The position numbers were made by a program, and so were the translations under genes. This document shows positions 10,191 to 23,500 of a stretch of 64,000 nucleotides of DNA, in pieces. Source of the DNA: Monocercomonoides exilis (taxonomy: Eukaryota > Preaxostyla > Oxymonadida > Polymastigidae). The first letter of the stretch is position 1; each line of letters begins with the position of its first letter. The stretch spans positions 186,001-250,000 of the forward strand of contig LSRY02000028.1 of assembly GCA_001643675.2 (NCBI GenBank), written 5' to 3'. A model generated the notes under the pieces. That model was not told the DNA's origin. It ran no database searches and saw nothing but the letters and a program-made list of their open reading frames with translations.

Positions 10191-12397
10191 ATGGCTTTTC
10201 AAATATCTTCTAATCCCTCGACTCCATCTGCTCCAGCTCATCCACCTCCGTTGTTGCGGTCTTATTCCATTCGAACCATTCCTCGAGTCGGGTCAACCCA
10301 ATCTTTCAATCAGGGTCCTTCAACTCCAACCCAAACTGACTTTGCGCATACCGCGAAAGATTTTGAATACATTAGCAGTAAATTTAAAGGAAAAGATCTT
10401 CAAGCTGAGTATGAGAAACGAATGGCCGCGAAAATGGAGACTCTTCGTCATTTGTTTAGAATTGGTACTGGGCCTAGTAGTAGCCATACCATGGGTCCAA
10501 GACGTGCGTGCGGCCGCTTTAATAAACGATTTCCGGATACGCATAAAGTCAAAGTTACCCTTTATGGTTCTTTGGCCGCAACAGGCCGAGGGCATTTAAC
10601 TGATGTTGCTATCATGGAAGGATTAAAAGGAAAAGAAGTTACTCTTTGTTGGGAGCCAGAAAAAGATCTTGAACATCACAACGGCTTAACTTTCGAAGCA
10701 TTGGACGGACCACGAGCCGGAGAAAAATATACATGCTATTCTATCGGAGGTGGAGCACTTCTTGATGACTCAACAAAAGGAGGACCTCCAGGAACAGCAA
10801 TGAACAGCGTTCACGAGATATATCCATACTCCAATTTCACTATGATATTGCATTGGGTTGAAGAAACTGGAAAGCCTCTTTGGCAGTATGTTGATGAATA
10901 CGAGCCTCCGACTATTTGGGATTATTTGAAGAAAGTCTGGTTGACAATGAAAGACGCAATAAACCGTGGTTTAAACAGCTCTACTGCTGTCCTTCCTGGT
11001 CCCTTAAACACCCCGCGTCGTGCGCGTTCATTGTTCCTGAAGTCTCGTCGGCTGAGTGAGCAGTACAGGCGGAACACGCTTGTAATGGCATATGCAATGG
11101 CCGTGGGCGAGGAAAATGCTTCTGGTGGGATTGTTGTGACGGCTCCAACATGCGGCTCTTGTGGAGTGATTCCTGCGTGCTTGTATTACATGCAAATGAA
11201 AGAAGGGTTTGATGATGCTGAGATTATCAGAGCGTTGGCCGTTGCTGGGCTTCTTGGAAACCTCATCAAAGCAAATGGATCAATTTCTGGCGCTGAATGT
11301 GGATGTCAGGCAGAGGTTTGCATTTAGATCGATTCATAGGAATATCATAATTTAATGTTTTATTCTTCTCTTTGTTCTTTATTTTTCTTCTTCTTCTCCA
11401 TTTTTTTTTTCCAAATAAAACTATTTGTTCAGATTGGATCAGCCGCTTCGATGGCTGCTGGTGCTCTTACAATGCTGATGGGCGGATCACCTTACCAAGT
11501 TGGTCATGCAGCGTCGATTGCAATGGAGCATTGTTTGGGACTTACGTGCGACCCTTGTGAAGGACTGGTGCAGATTCCGTGCATTGAGAGGAATGGCTTC
11601 TATGCCACTCAGGCGTTTGTGGCAGCAGAGATTGCTATTTTGGAGGACGGAAGATGTCCCATCAGCTTTGACGAGGTGTGTGTTAATGGATGAGATAGAA
11701 ATGATTGGAGAAAAAAAATTAATAAATTCTTGAAATGAGTTTTTTTTCTTTTTTCACTAATTTGCTCAGACTGATAATTTTTTCTACATTTTCTTTTTTT
11801 AATGTTCTGTTTCGAAATTTCATTCGATAACAATGATATTCATTTTTATTTGAACAGGTCATATTTACAATGTATCTAACAGGGAAAGCATTACGTGAAG
11901 AATATCGAGAAACAAGCAAAGGTGGTTTGGCTTTCACATTTCAACTTGACGAACAAGAAGATGAAGCGAAGCAGAAAAAGGCTGTTAGACAAGAAATACA
12001 GCGTTCTTTAGATGAAAGGGAGCTTATTGCAACCAAACGGAGGCAGATTATGGAGAAAGCGATGGAAAGAAAAGAAAAGAAAAAGATGCAAAGGAAGAAA
12101 CAGACAGAGACGTCATGCGAAAGCAACTTGTCGAAGTTGTCTTCTTTGTCGACCGATGACGATGATGATGACGACGATGACGATGATGTTGATGAAGACG
12201 ATTATATCATTGGTGCTGATAAGGGGCCAATGCCTTCCGCGATTATTGCGCCATCGACAAATATGGCAATTGTCAATTCAGCAGAAGTTGATCAAAATCA
12301 TTTGGTTCTATCGACTCCACCTAAGAATTATTCTCCAACTCCAATTAATATGGATGTTATTCCTCCTGTTAGAAAGTCGCCTCATGTATTTGAATAG
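10191..12397 (+). CDS. L-serine dehydratase, iron-sulfur type, single chain
   Basis: Converts L-serine to pyruvate and ammonia with a [4Fe-4S] cluster. Exons 10191-11315, 11433-11675 and 11858-12397, all phase 0, give 635 residues. The beta (ASB) domain holds [13 protein letters not shown] near residue 94. The alpha domain holds [12 protein letters not shown] near 319, GAECGCQAE near 368 (split by intron 1, then [11 protein letters not shown]), and [14 protein letters not shown] near 412, supplying the cluster cysteines. It ends with the conserved [11 protein letters not shown]. Beta and alpha parts are fused in one chain, as in many proteobacteria. An in-frame TTG 17 codons upstream was not used; the ATG at 10191 was chosen. 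Unusual parts are a Ser/Pro-rich N-terminal extension of about 75 residues and a charged C-terminal extension of about 155 residues with a pure Asp run. A bacterial origin followed by intron gain is likely. Pyruvate would feed fermentation. Confidence 0.95.
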
Positions 12398-12579
12398 TTA
12401 CAATTCGTTCTATCTTCGGTTGATTTAATTGCATATTATTTTGCTGTTTTAATACTATTTTTATCCTTTTTATTTCCTGTATGAAATTATTTGTTATGTA
12501 TTTTTGTTAAGAGTGAAAAGAATCCAAATCAAATTTCCCTAAATTTATTATTGATTATATCTTTCATCCTTGTTTTGTC

Positions 12580-14497
12580 ATGGATCAATCGCAAAATGAT
12601 AGAAGAACAACATGGCCCATGGGAATTGATTTGAGTGATGAAAAAGTGATGAGTGCTGTTGTACAAGAAAATTTGTACACGTCTCCTCCACCAACAGATG
12701 CATATAACATTTTTTTGAGCGGATTGTCATTCGTAAGAAATGGCCTTCAAGTCGTTGTTGAGGTACTGTATGAATTGTTTTGATATCAAATTGATGTTTT
12801 TATTTATGAATTGATTTTGAAGGATCAATTTAATAAATGTTTTGAGCCAAAAAAAAAGAATAACTGGAATTGGACACCATTTCTTTGGGTTGTTTGGGCT
12901 TTTGGAGTAATTATACGGCATTTTATACTCCTTCCGCTGAGGTTTTTACAAGCATTTTCGGAATTTTTTTAATTTAATTATGTAATGATTTGTTGAAGAT
13001 TTTGCTTTTTGGTATTAGGAAATGTATTCTTTGCGATTGTATTCACAACAATTGCCCCTATTCCAAAATCTGATTCAAAGACGAAATTTGAAGTTTGCTT
13101 CCTCAATTATTTGAAAAGCAGTTTTCAATCGAATTTTTGAAATAAGCGATGGTTAATTCGACAGTATGGTGGAATGTGGCTTGCGACATTTTCTTCGGTT
13201 GTAAAAGTGCATGGGCATCTTCCAACTCATAAACCTAATATGGTATATTTATATTTATATTTTGGATTTTTAAAAAATAATATCTTTCGAAAATATTTTA
13301 TTTTAAACTATATAATTATTTCAGATTTATGTAAGCAATCATACTTCAATTATGGATTATATGTTGTTGACAACACAAGAAACATTTGGTACAGTAGGTC
13401 AACAATATGGCGGTGTTCTGGGCTTTCTGCAATCCAAGGTTATTGCATGTGTTGATAACATCTGGTTTGATAGATCGGTGAATCAAGAAAAAGGCTTAGT
13501 CAGTAAAAGAATTAAGGATCATATCAATGATCCGACGAAAAGCAGACTTCTCATATTTCCTGAAGGTTTAATTGGACTTTGACATGTTATTTAAGCTCAT
13601 GTTTTTTATCTTCTGCATTATTTTTATATCAGGAACTTGTGTTAATAACAAGTATTGTATCATGTTTAAAAAGGGAGCATTTGAAATTGGAGCAACAGTC
13701 GTGCCCATTGCAATCAAATATCACAAACTTTTTGCTGACCCGTTCTTTAACTCAAGAAAGATGACATTTTGGGGTTATTGCATTAATCTTATGCGCTCCT
13801 GGCTTTTGTATGCGGATGTGTGGTACTTGCCGCCTCAACAGCAGAAAGAAGGCGAAAGCGTTGTTGAATTTGCAGACAGAGTAAAGGTTTGAAAGTGAGT
13901 TTGTGGTTTGTGAATTGAAAAATGAATATGAGCAATCCAAATAGCTTATCTTTTGTGATGAATGAATGTCTATTTATTTTTATTTGCTTGTGATAGTATA
14001 AACAATTTGTTGGAATGTTTTTTTAATTTACAACGAAATTTAAATTGACCTTTTTATTGTTGCTTGATAAATGTTAGCTTATGATTTGCGAAAAAGCGCA
14101 TTTGAAGCCTACCTCATGGGACGGATATTTAAAGCATTATTCGCCTTCGCCTCGCTTTATGGATGAAAAGCAACAACGTTTCTGCCAGGAAATGACAAAG
14201 GAGCTTTTAACAGATCCGGAAATGGAAAAAATTCTTTCGCCTCCTGCAACAAGTAGCACGGATAAGAGATTTTTGAGCCAGAAAGAGGAGATTGCATTAT
14301 CTCCAAATTGCGTAAGGAAACAAAAGGAGTTGGAAAATGAGAAGGATGAAAATTCAGAGAGAAATTCAGAAAAATGTGAAGAAATGACTAATCATCAAAA
14401 ATCAAAAGGAATTTCAGAAGAACCTTACGAGGAATATGAGCAAATAGCCATTAAAAATCGCAAGAGAAAGAAAAAGGAAGCAGGGTCTGACGAGTGA
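12580..14497 (+). CDS. Glycerol-3-phosphate acyltransferase, GPAT3/4-like
   Basis: Membrane acyltransferase of the PlsC superfamily, closest in memory to GPAT3/4, making lysophosphatidate for phospholipid and glycerolipid synthesis, normally in the ER. Exons 12580-12762, 12823-12941, 12999-13092, 13165-13242, 13325-13565, 13633-13886 and 14078-14497 give 462 residues. The HX4D motif NHTSIMD is near residue 163. The glycerol-phosphate binding motif FPEGTCVNN is near 236, split by an intron inside the Gly codon and followed by MFKKGAFEIGATVVPIAIKY. LLYADVWYLPP and EFADRVK follow, as in GPAT4. Hydrophobic segments from exons 2-3 (WTPFLWVVWAFGVII and FCFLVLGNVFFAIVF) fit membrane anchoring. The last 90 residues are a charged Glu/Lys/Ser tail. 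All catalytic motifs are present. The gene follows serine dehydratase with 182 bases between. Confidence 0.9.
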
Positions 14498-17400
14498 AAC
14501 ACTTGGAATGTCAACTACAAAAAGAATAGTGAATAGATAAATTTTTTGATTTATTCTTTTTTTAAGAAATCTTACTTTTCATTATTTTATTATTATTATT
14601 TGACCACTGCTTCATTGATGCTCTCGACTTAAATAATTATTCAATAGCATGGATTAATACTTTTTTAAATTAATTCCTCATATTTCTAAAAATTTCACCG
14701 TTCATCGTTCCACAAAAGAAAAATAAAATAAAAAAAAATGAAATAAATATCAAAATGAATAAATGAATTTATTTATCAAAAATATAATTATCTGTGTAAA
14801 ATGTTATCGCGCTTAATCATTATCGGTTAAAGTCATAAAATATTGTGCAAAACTCAATGTGATTGTTTTCGATTTTGACTGTTTATACGCATCTCACAAT
14901 GCTATAATGAAAATAAGAAAGCAAATGACAAAAATCTTTGTGATCCTCCGTTCTCCGAAAAAAATTATTAATTCAAAAATCATCACTCATATTTTCTTTA
15001 TCTATTCTTTTCGTCCACTGGGCAAAATATTAAAATGTTAAATTTTATTCTATAATTATCTTTTGTTAAGTGATCAAGTGAAAATGATTACTGAATATTT
15101 TCATCAAATTTTAGTTCACACTTATGTAACTTCACATTAAAATTTTGTGAATAACTATGTTAAACATTTGCTTCCATGACTGTAAAAATATGGTGAGTTG
15201 GAATGAACAGTTGAAAATTTCAATATTTTTTTATTTAATTCGAAAATTTTTTTTAAAGGAAGTTTTCAAAAAAACGCAGACAAATAAATTCTATAACTGA
15301 AAATGATATTAAAAATGGGTTTGATCACAAATAATTTTTTTATCGAAGCTTTAATAATTTTGGATAAATATTTCTTATAAAAATGCTGTCAACTGGATGA
15401 AACATTTTCATCTGAATAATTTTTAAGGAAATGGATCCAAAAATGTTTGCCTCAGGATTTGAAAGTTAACCAACACAGCTTGAAAGTGAAATATGAATAC
15501 AAAGGAAGTGGAACTTCCACATTTTTGTAAAGCACAAAAAGAATAAAGACAATTTCTGACTTTAAAAATGCAACTATAGTGTCTTTGAAATGTCAAGAAT
15601 CTTCGATGATGACATTTCTATTAATGTTTTGGTTGGAAATTAAAAATTTGCAAATTAAAATGCTGTTATATGTGTCCCAAATTACAAACAGGAAAAAAAA
15701 AGCTTTTCAAAGTTGACTATGAAAATACCAAAAACAACAGAAATGAAAAAAAGGATTGCTCTGGAAGAATTTTTTATTTTGATGAAATCACAAGAAAAAT
15801 GGGCAAATCCAAAAAATGTCAAAAACAGATGAGTGATGATTGTTTTCCATTTTCAATTTGTTTTATTTTCCTATTATATTTTTTATTTTTTTGTCCACAT
15901 TATTAGTTTGAAAAAGTTCCTTAAATATTTTTAAACTATTCATTGAAAATTCGAAATTCCTTTTTTCATATTTTTGTCATGAATTTTTTTCAAACATAGA
16001 TATTTGCAATAATTGACATTCAATTTTTATTTTATTAATCGACAAAGATAACACCTTCACACATAACATTTTCTTTCGAGAAAATCAACAAATTTTATAT
16101 GTGTTTCAGATCATTGCACAATATCTTCTCCATAAACCTCTTATCTCCAATTCTTTGAATATCTATAAAATAATCAAATTCAAAAAAATTTTGTTCTTCT
16201 TTATATATTTTTAATAAAATAATTTTTATTTTGATTATTTTATAGAAATTAAAAGAATTGGAGATAAGAGGCTTATGGAGAAGATATTGTGCAATGATCT
16301 GAAACACATATAAAATTTGTTGATTTTCTCGAAAGAAAATGTTATATATGAGGGTCTTTTCATTTTCCAAAGTCACTATCGAACTTTGATAAAAGACCGA
16401 TTAATTGTCGACACCACTCAATGGGTAGTTATTATTGTAATCATGTTTTTTCATTCAAAAATTTTCTCTTGAAAATTCACTTTGGATAGCAACAAAAAAA
16501 CACTGAAAAATGAAAAGGCTTATTAAAGATATCTTCATATTAATTTATGCAAAGACAGTTGTTTTTGAAACAGTTGTGATGAATTCTGAATTTGAATTCA
16601 AAATTACATCCCGATAACAAACAACCTTTAAAAAACAACTTACCGAAAAAAGTTATGATTTCAAAAATAAACACCCCAATATTTTTTTGTTTATGAAAAT
16701 AATCACTTATATTGTTTTCACCTAATTAACAAAAAATTGCAAAATTAACTGAAAGAATCGAAAAGATTTTGCAAGTTTTCTACATACAAATGCAACTATT
16801 TTCTATGATTATTTCAGTTGTCATAAATGGTATTGGATCAAGATTCATTTTTTGCTCATGAGATATCATAGAAAAATCAAAGAGAAAGAAACAAGAACTT
16901 TCATTTTTTCAAATAACAATGAAAACATTTTGGGATATAAAAAGTTTCACGCAAAAGTTGAAACGGGAGTTTTTAAAAAAGTTTCACGTCATCTCACTTT
17001 TCTTCAAAATTATGTACAATAAATTATCAACGCATATTTAATGAAGAAAAATCATAATATTTTTGTTCGGATTTGTGAAGAATATCCGGGTTTTAAAATT
17101 TCTGGAACAAAAAAGAAGAAATACAAATGAGTTAAAAAAGTGCGCAGTGGACTTTGAACAACAACAATTATCCAATAATTTGCAACATAGGAGTTACAAT
17201 AAAGTGGAATTACAATATTGCAAATGTGTTTGAACAGAAAAACTAACATTCAGCACCCCATGTGAATTTCTGATAAATACATGCATATTTATACGTATCA
17301 CACAAAAATGAAATGTCAAAGTTAGGATGGTGTTCTTGAAATGAAAAAATAACAAATTGTTACAGAATTATAACATCATAAAAGAGTTTGTTTAGAAGAA

Positions 17401-17559
17401 AGTTGTTTCTAAAGCTTCATAAGTTTCAACATAAAAGAAAGCAACAACAGTTAAAAAGCTTGCTCCATATTAAAGGTAATTCTCTGGAAAGAATATAAAA
17501 ATGTGTCACTATTTTGAATAAATATTATTTTCATATAAATATACAAATTCATTTTCAGT
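14498..17559. other. Gene-poor AT-rich region
   Basis: About 3 kb between the acyltransferase and the surface-protein locus. Short open stretches (for example around 15670-15900) are rich in Phe/Lys/Asn and look like chance frames in AT-rich DNA. The only clear structure is the long inverted repeat at 16050-16358, listed separately. No RNA gene was recognised. Confidence 0.55.
16050..16358. repeat. Long near-perfect inverted repeat (foldback/MITE-like or hairpin RNA)
   Basis: Left arm 16063-16178 and right arm 16228-16345 are reverse complements at roughly 90% or better, with a spacer of about 50 bases. For example, left 16072-16090 (TCTTTCGAGAAAATCAACA) pairs with right 16318-16336. Weaker pairing continues outward to about 16050 and 16358, where the differences are mostly transitions. 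No transposase, no clear target-site duplication and no convincing protein lie inside. It could be a miniature foldback element or a transcribed hairpin RNA. Confidence 0.85.
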
Positions 17560-20500
17560 TTATTCACCAACGTGCAAGTTTGAATTACTTACATAACTTC
17601 CAATGATGATTATTTCTTCGCTTTCTCCTCCTTCTTCGTCTTTATCAAGATCAAAGTCCAATGCGGCAGAAACAGTTAAAAAATTAGTTCCTGATGGGAA
17701 ATGTTCGTAAAATTTTCGTTTTAAAACATTAAGCATTGGCCTTTCATGCTGTTCCATTGACATAGAACTTTTAGCTGTTTCATAATAAGAAGAATCTCGA
17801 ATTCTCTCGTGATCAACGCTTTCCCCATTCATTATCTTATCTCCTGCTATCTCTGCGTCATACTCCCCAAATGGAATCTGAAGAGTCAGGCACTCCCACA
17901 GCATTATCCCAATTGAGAACACTACCGATTCCTTTGACTCCCCCATATTCTTGTTGATCAGCAGCTCGGGCGCCTTCCACCTCAGGCATTCTTTTTTGTA
18001 ATAATCTTCATCTTCAAAGGCAGAAGAAGGCAGAGAATCATCATCATCACTGGTAGATGTCACAATAGTCGTTGATGATGAGATGGAGGATGAATCTGAG
18101 TCTGTTGAACAGTCTGAGCGCATCACAATGCAGATCACCATATGCCCTGAGAACAGAACAATATGGGGACTGAGATTGGCAAGTGACTGAAGAGGGTTTT
18201 CCATTTTATCAAAGGAGTGGAGTGCCAGATTCGCCACCCAGAATAGGATCTGTGCAGCTGTCTGCTCCCTCTCTTGCAGAGTCCCAATCGCCATCTCCTT
18301 TGTCTTATTCCTTCCATGAAGCAGCATGAACAAAGAATCTCTCAGATCCACAATCAGCTTCTCATGTGGAGATGAGCAGGCCATTGCATCAACCAGATTC
18401 TACATCGACGAAGTGGTTGGACACATACTCTCTGGTCGAATAAATGTTGAATTTGAATCTGTCGTTGAAGTGGATGAAGTGGATGGTGATGGAGTTCTCT
18501 TTCTTGTATCCTCTTCTTCTTCCTCTTTTTTATCAGCCTTCTCCAGCATCCATTGAGGGATCTTGTCTGAATCTCTTCCCAAGATATATTCTGTTGATCC
18601 GCTTTCAGATAGCAAATACTCTTCTGACTCAGAATGCGCCATTTCGTTCTCATTTATTCTTTTCTTTATTCTCTCTTCATTTTTCTTCTCTGCATCCCTC
18701 TCTGCTCTTCTCCACTGCTCCTCCGGTGACATCTCCATCGTAACCATCTCGAATGCCTTCGGATCTTTCTTTATGTTATCATTGACAATCTCCTTGTATT
18801 TTTTTGCCTCTTCTTTTGTCCTTCTCCATCGGACAACAAACACAACAAATCCAACAAACACCACAACCAATATCGCGATCAACACAACAACAATAATTGG
18901 CCATATCGATTTTCCTTCTTTTCCGCCTTCAACAATTCTTTCATCTCCATTTGTTTGTGTTTCGCTTCTGTTCTTCAAAATGAATGGAATTGTCGATGAA
19001 GGAGACTCTGTATTCCTAAACAAAATGCAAACACTCACTTCGATTTCATTTTCACAACTATTGATAAGATCTTTTACCACACTTCCTTCTGCTTCTCTTT
19101 CTGACAAGAATCCATTTGAATCAAAATCATGCTTTTCAATCTCTTTCTCTTCTCCTTTCCTTATCACAACTGAGAATGACAGATTGCATGGAACAAGAAG
19201 CATCCCTTTGAATGTCAGCTTCATTCTGTCTGTTGATTCTTTTGCTTCCACACTCTCCAGAACTTGAACAAAGAATGATGAATCTCTTTCAGAAACAATC
19301 CCTTCAAAACTGCACCCTTCATTCAACATCCAAAGTGACGTATTTCTTTCCCATCCATCTCCTCCCTTCAAACTCATCACATTCAATGTTCCAGAATCTG
19401 AACAGATGATATTTCTTCTCAATGATGGATATCCTTCAATCGATGGATTATTGTTTATAAATTCTCCTTTCTCAATCATGATACTTCCTTCACTCATAGT
19501 CATTCCACCATCTTGTGAATTCGAAATTGTTGTCACCTTCATCAAAACAGAACTCTTCACAACATCCACAAGAGATCCATCCCATCTGCACATCTCTTCT
19601 CCATCATTCAAATTCTGCTCATTTCTTTCCTTTGCACTCCCATCAAAAATGCAATTGTCCATTTTCACATCTGTGCAATCCTCCAATTTCATCAATTTCC
19701 CTTTTGTGGTGTTTGAACTCACTTTTCCTATTGTGCAATTTGCTAATTGAATTGTCTTTCTCATTGACAAACAAGATATCAATGATTCTTCATCTCCTTC
19801 AACTGTGATATTTTCAATATTTAACTTTTCCATGTTTAATTGTCCACATTCAATAATTTCAACAAAAGAACGAGAAATTGTTGAACTGCAAATCGTTAAT
19901 GAATCAATTACCGATGGAGAAGTTGATGAAAGATATAATGCAGATTCTTGAAGAATGAGATTTGATATTGCACATCCATCAAGTTGTAATTCTTCTTTTT
20001 CCACATTAATAAAATGAAATGGAATGTTTGCAAAATCAGCTTTTCCTCCTTCTGTTGTTTGTTTTGCTGTGAATGAGCAATTCATTATCTCAAGAATTCC
20101 TCCCTCTGGTGATATCAAAGATTCATGCGAAGAGATGAAATTCGAATCGAACAAGAAGTTCACTCTCAGCAATGACACTTCTCCATTTGTTGTTATCAAA
20201 GCATCTCTTGTGCTTTCAATCCCCGTTTCAACTTCAACTTTGCATACGACTCGATTCTTCGAACTCAAACCCATTTCTTTCAAATTCAATTCACCACTTA
20301 TAATACTTTCATCAACAACAATCATTTGACTCATAAAATCAGACGTCAGATGCATTAGTCCATAATCAATTGAATAACATGGAAGAGTATTTATTCCACA
20401 TTTCCTCTCATCAGATCCATTCACACTGCTCACAATGATCGTGTCACTTTGGTGGATCGTCACAAAACCAATCAGATCTGTATCATTTCGATAATCACAT

Positions 20501-23500
20501 TCATCTCTTCCATATATCGCATTAATTCGCGAATAATGATTCTCTCGAAGATCAAACTGAAATTGGCTTTCATTGATCTGAGATGTGATGTTGTAACATT
20601 CAATAAAAATATCATTCCCCACTTTTGCTGTATTTGCACTGAGCTTCATTTTCACAAACGAAAAATTCAATTCTCCTCTCTCCTTTGTTGCCAGATGCAC
20701 TCCTCCCCCTTTCCCATTGATACAGCTGCATTGACTGATTATTGAGTCAACCATCTTCATCGATCCAGACGCACCCAATGTGAAGGATATTGCCCCTCCT
20801 TTTTCACTCATTTCTGCTTTGTCTTCTGTGATGTTGCTCGAATTCACAACAAAACAAATCTTATTCTCACTCTTCGACTCCCAAATACTTGCTCCATTGT
20901 CACTTCTCTTCACCCCTGAAAATGACGAATTATCAATGCTGAGACTCATTTCCTCACTCACTTCATTTATCTTTGTTGTTAATTCAGTTCCTTTGATCAG
21001 AAGAAGACATCCTCTGCTTTCATTCAACGATTTCACACGAACATTCACAAAATGGCAAACAACTGCAGAATCGTGAATAACAAATATGCTGCTTCCAACA
21101 TTGCACGATTCCATCGACAAATCATTCACTTCCACAGTTCCTCCAATCGCATCCACAAACGCACAATCAAATCCATTGTTCACTCCAGCTGCTGAATGGA
21201 ATGAGCATCCAGTTATCACCAAATCTCCTCCTTTGTTTGAAATAATCGATTTGGCCGAACTGTCAAAATCAGATGCCAGTTGCAGTTGGATATTCGTTAA
21301 TTCAAGATGTTCGTCATTTTCAATGAAATATTCCAGCTGATTTCCAATTGCCTTTTCAAAATTCAAGATAGCTTTTGTATCTTCTTCTCCCATCAATGAT
21401 GCTTTTTTGATCTGATAATTGGACACATCATATGAATCTCTAATAACAGTTGATCCTTCAATCTGAATTGTCTTCATTCCAATCTCCTTTTTCATTTTTT
21501 TCATCTCATTCCACATTGTGAAACAAGGTTCTTCCTCGCTTCCACAACGCGCCACATCGAATCCATTCGATGAGATAAATATCTCAATGGAGCTGAATGG
21601 AATGAGGAACATGAACAAATCTTTGTTTGAATGAAAATCATCACTCCCAACAAACAAATTGCCATCATTTATCATTGAGGAATAATCAAATTTGAATGAG
21701 TCATTTGTCACAGATGAATTAAAATCCTTTCCCAAAATGAACATGTTCTTTCCAATGGCCGCATTGTTGTTTGCAAACGATACGTTTTCTTAAAGAAATG
21801 GCTTCTCATTCAAGCAATTCTGACAATCCAAATACAAGAATCCTCATTTTCCATTACTTGATGAAAGTGAACAAAATGATGCATTTGTTGATTTCATCAC
21901 CAATTCTTCACTCCCTTGCAATATCACTTTTGCAACACCTCCTTCTTCACTGCCTTTGTTCTCAATGTTAGAAAAGTTGCTGTTTTCAAACAAAACGGAA
22001 GAAGATATCATCAATGGAGATTCACCAAATGAGGAGTCATCCAAACTGCATCCTTGCATCGTGCAATTCAACAGTTTCACTCTGAATTCATCTTCACTTT
22101 CTCCTTCATTCACATTTCGTGAGAAAAGTGAATATGAAAATAATGAGACCGATGATATCACATCTGAAATCGTGACAAAGTTCAATCTAACCATCTTCCC
22201 AGTTGATTTGATCAAGGAAAATCTAATCGTGCTTTGCTTCCCTCCAATCACACTTATCGCCCAGTTAGTCATGTATAGCTCTCCAATTTGAGTGCTTGAT
22301 TCGATCACTGATGTGATTTCTCTGTTAAAGCTCAATGGAACAATAATTTCAATGAACTTTATTTCTGTCAGCGAGGATGACTTAAGAATATATTTTTCAG
22401 AGCCACTCACTTCTGTTTGGCATTCTATACTTTTAACTGTCACATCTTTTGCTTTCACACTCATCCCTCCCACATCTACGCTTTCTGCTACAGACGAATT
22501 TGTGCAAAAAACAATCTCCTGTTTTATATTCAATGTTCTTTTTAAATACTCCATCCCATAATTCATGCTTTTGCATGGTGCCATCTCCAGCCCGCAATAA
22601 ACATCCTCCACCCCAGATGTTCCATCCACATAAATTGTATCATCAAAGTATCCATCGAAAAAAATAAATAAATCGACATCCCAATCTCCGAATGCCTCTG
22701 TTCTATCATGTCCAACAATCGAGTTGTATTTCTGAGTGATGCTTCTCATGAAGGTGAATAAGGGCTCTTTCACAGAAGCGACAAGGGATTCACACACAAA
22801 ATACATATCTCTTCCGATGCTGGCCTTGTTTGCTGAAAACATCACATTTGCCATGGAAAAAGATGATTCCGACACTTGTGAGCCTTGGTTGAATTCGATC
22901 ACGAGAGCACCGCCTCTTCCTCCAGAACTTGTATCCTCACTCACAGAGCAGCTGGAGAAGATGGTGTCACTCGCAGAAAATGTGTTGGCAGAGATGGATG
23001 AGGCGAATGAGATGCATCCGCCATCTGTGGCAGTCTGTTGGCTCAACTGTTCTGAGTTGATGTTGGTGATGGTGCAGTTGGTGAGGGAGAGGGAGAGGCC
23101 AGGGGAGGTGGCAGAGGAGAGGACACAGCTGGTGGGGGTGGCAGTGGAGGTGATGTGGGTGATGTTGGAGGAGTTGAGGGTATGATGGTTTGTGAGGGAG
23201 GTGAGGTGGAAGATGCTTTGGCTGTTGAGGGAGAGTTTGGTGATTGCTGTGTGGTTGAGGGCGAGGGAGCCAGCAGTGAGGAAGAAGAGGGGAGTTTTTA
23301 GTGTTATGGAGGTTGTTCCGGTGATGGTGGTTGTGTTGAGGTTGAGGGAAGGGGAATTTTCAGAGAGGTGGAAGAGGATGGGGGTGATGGAGTTTGTGGA
23401 GTTGTGGGCGATGGCGAGGGCAGAGACTGTGAGGGATCCTTGTGTTAGTGCGAAGAGGGCATAAGTGGAAGATAGATCGAGAGATGATGTTGATTGTGAT

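Noticed and set aside
15670..15906. Open frame with a hydrophobic end in the gene desert
   Set aside because: Low-complexity AT-rich sequence, no splice context and no recognisable family.
16095..16376. A protein of about 93 residues inside the hairpin
   Set aside because: It lies wholly in the inverted repeat, is Ile/Phe/Lys-rich and has no domain pattern.
18374..18430. An intron removing the TAG at 18400-18402 using the GTATGT near 18425
   Set aside because: The matching AG gives 29 bases, not a multiple of three, and puts the kinase-like tail out of frame with an early stop.
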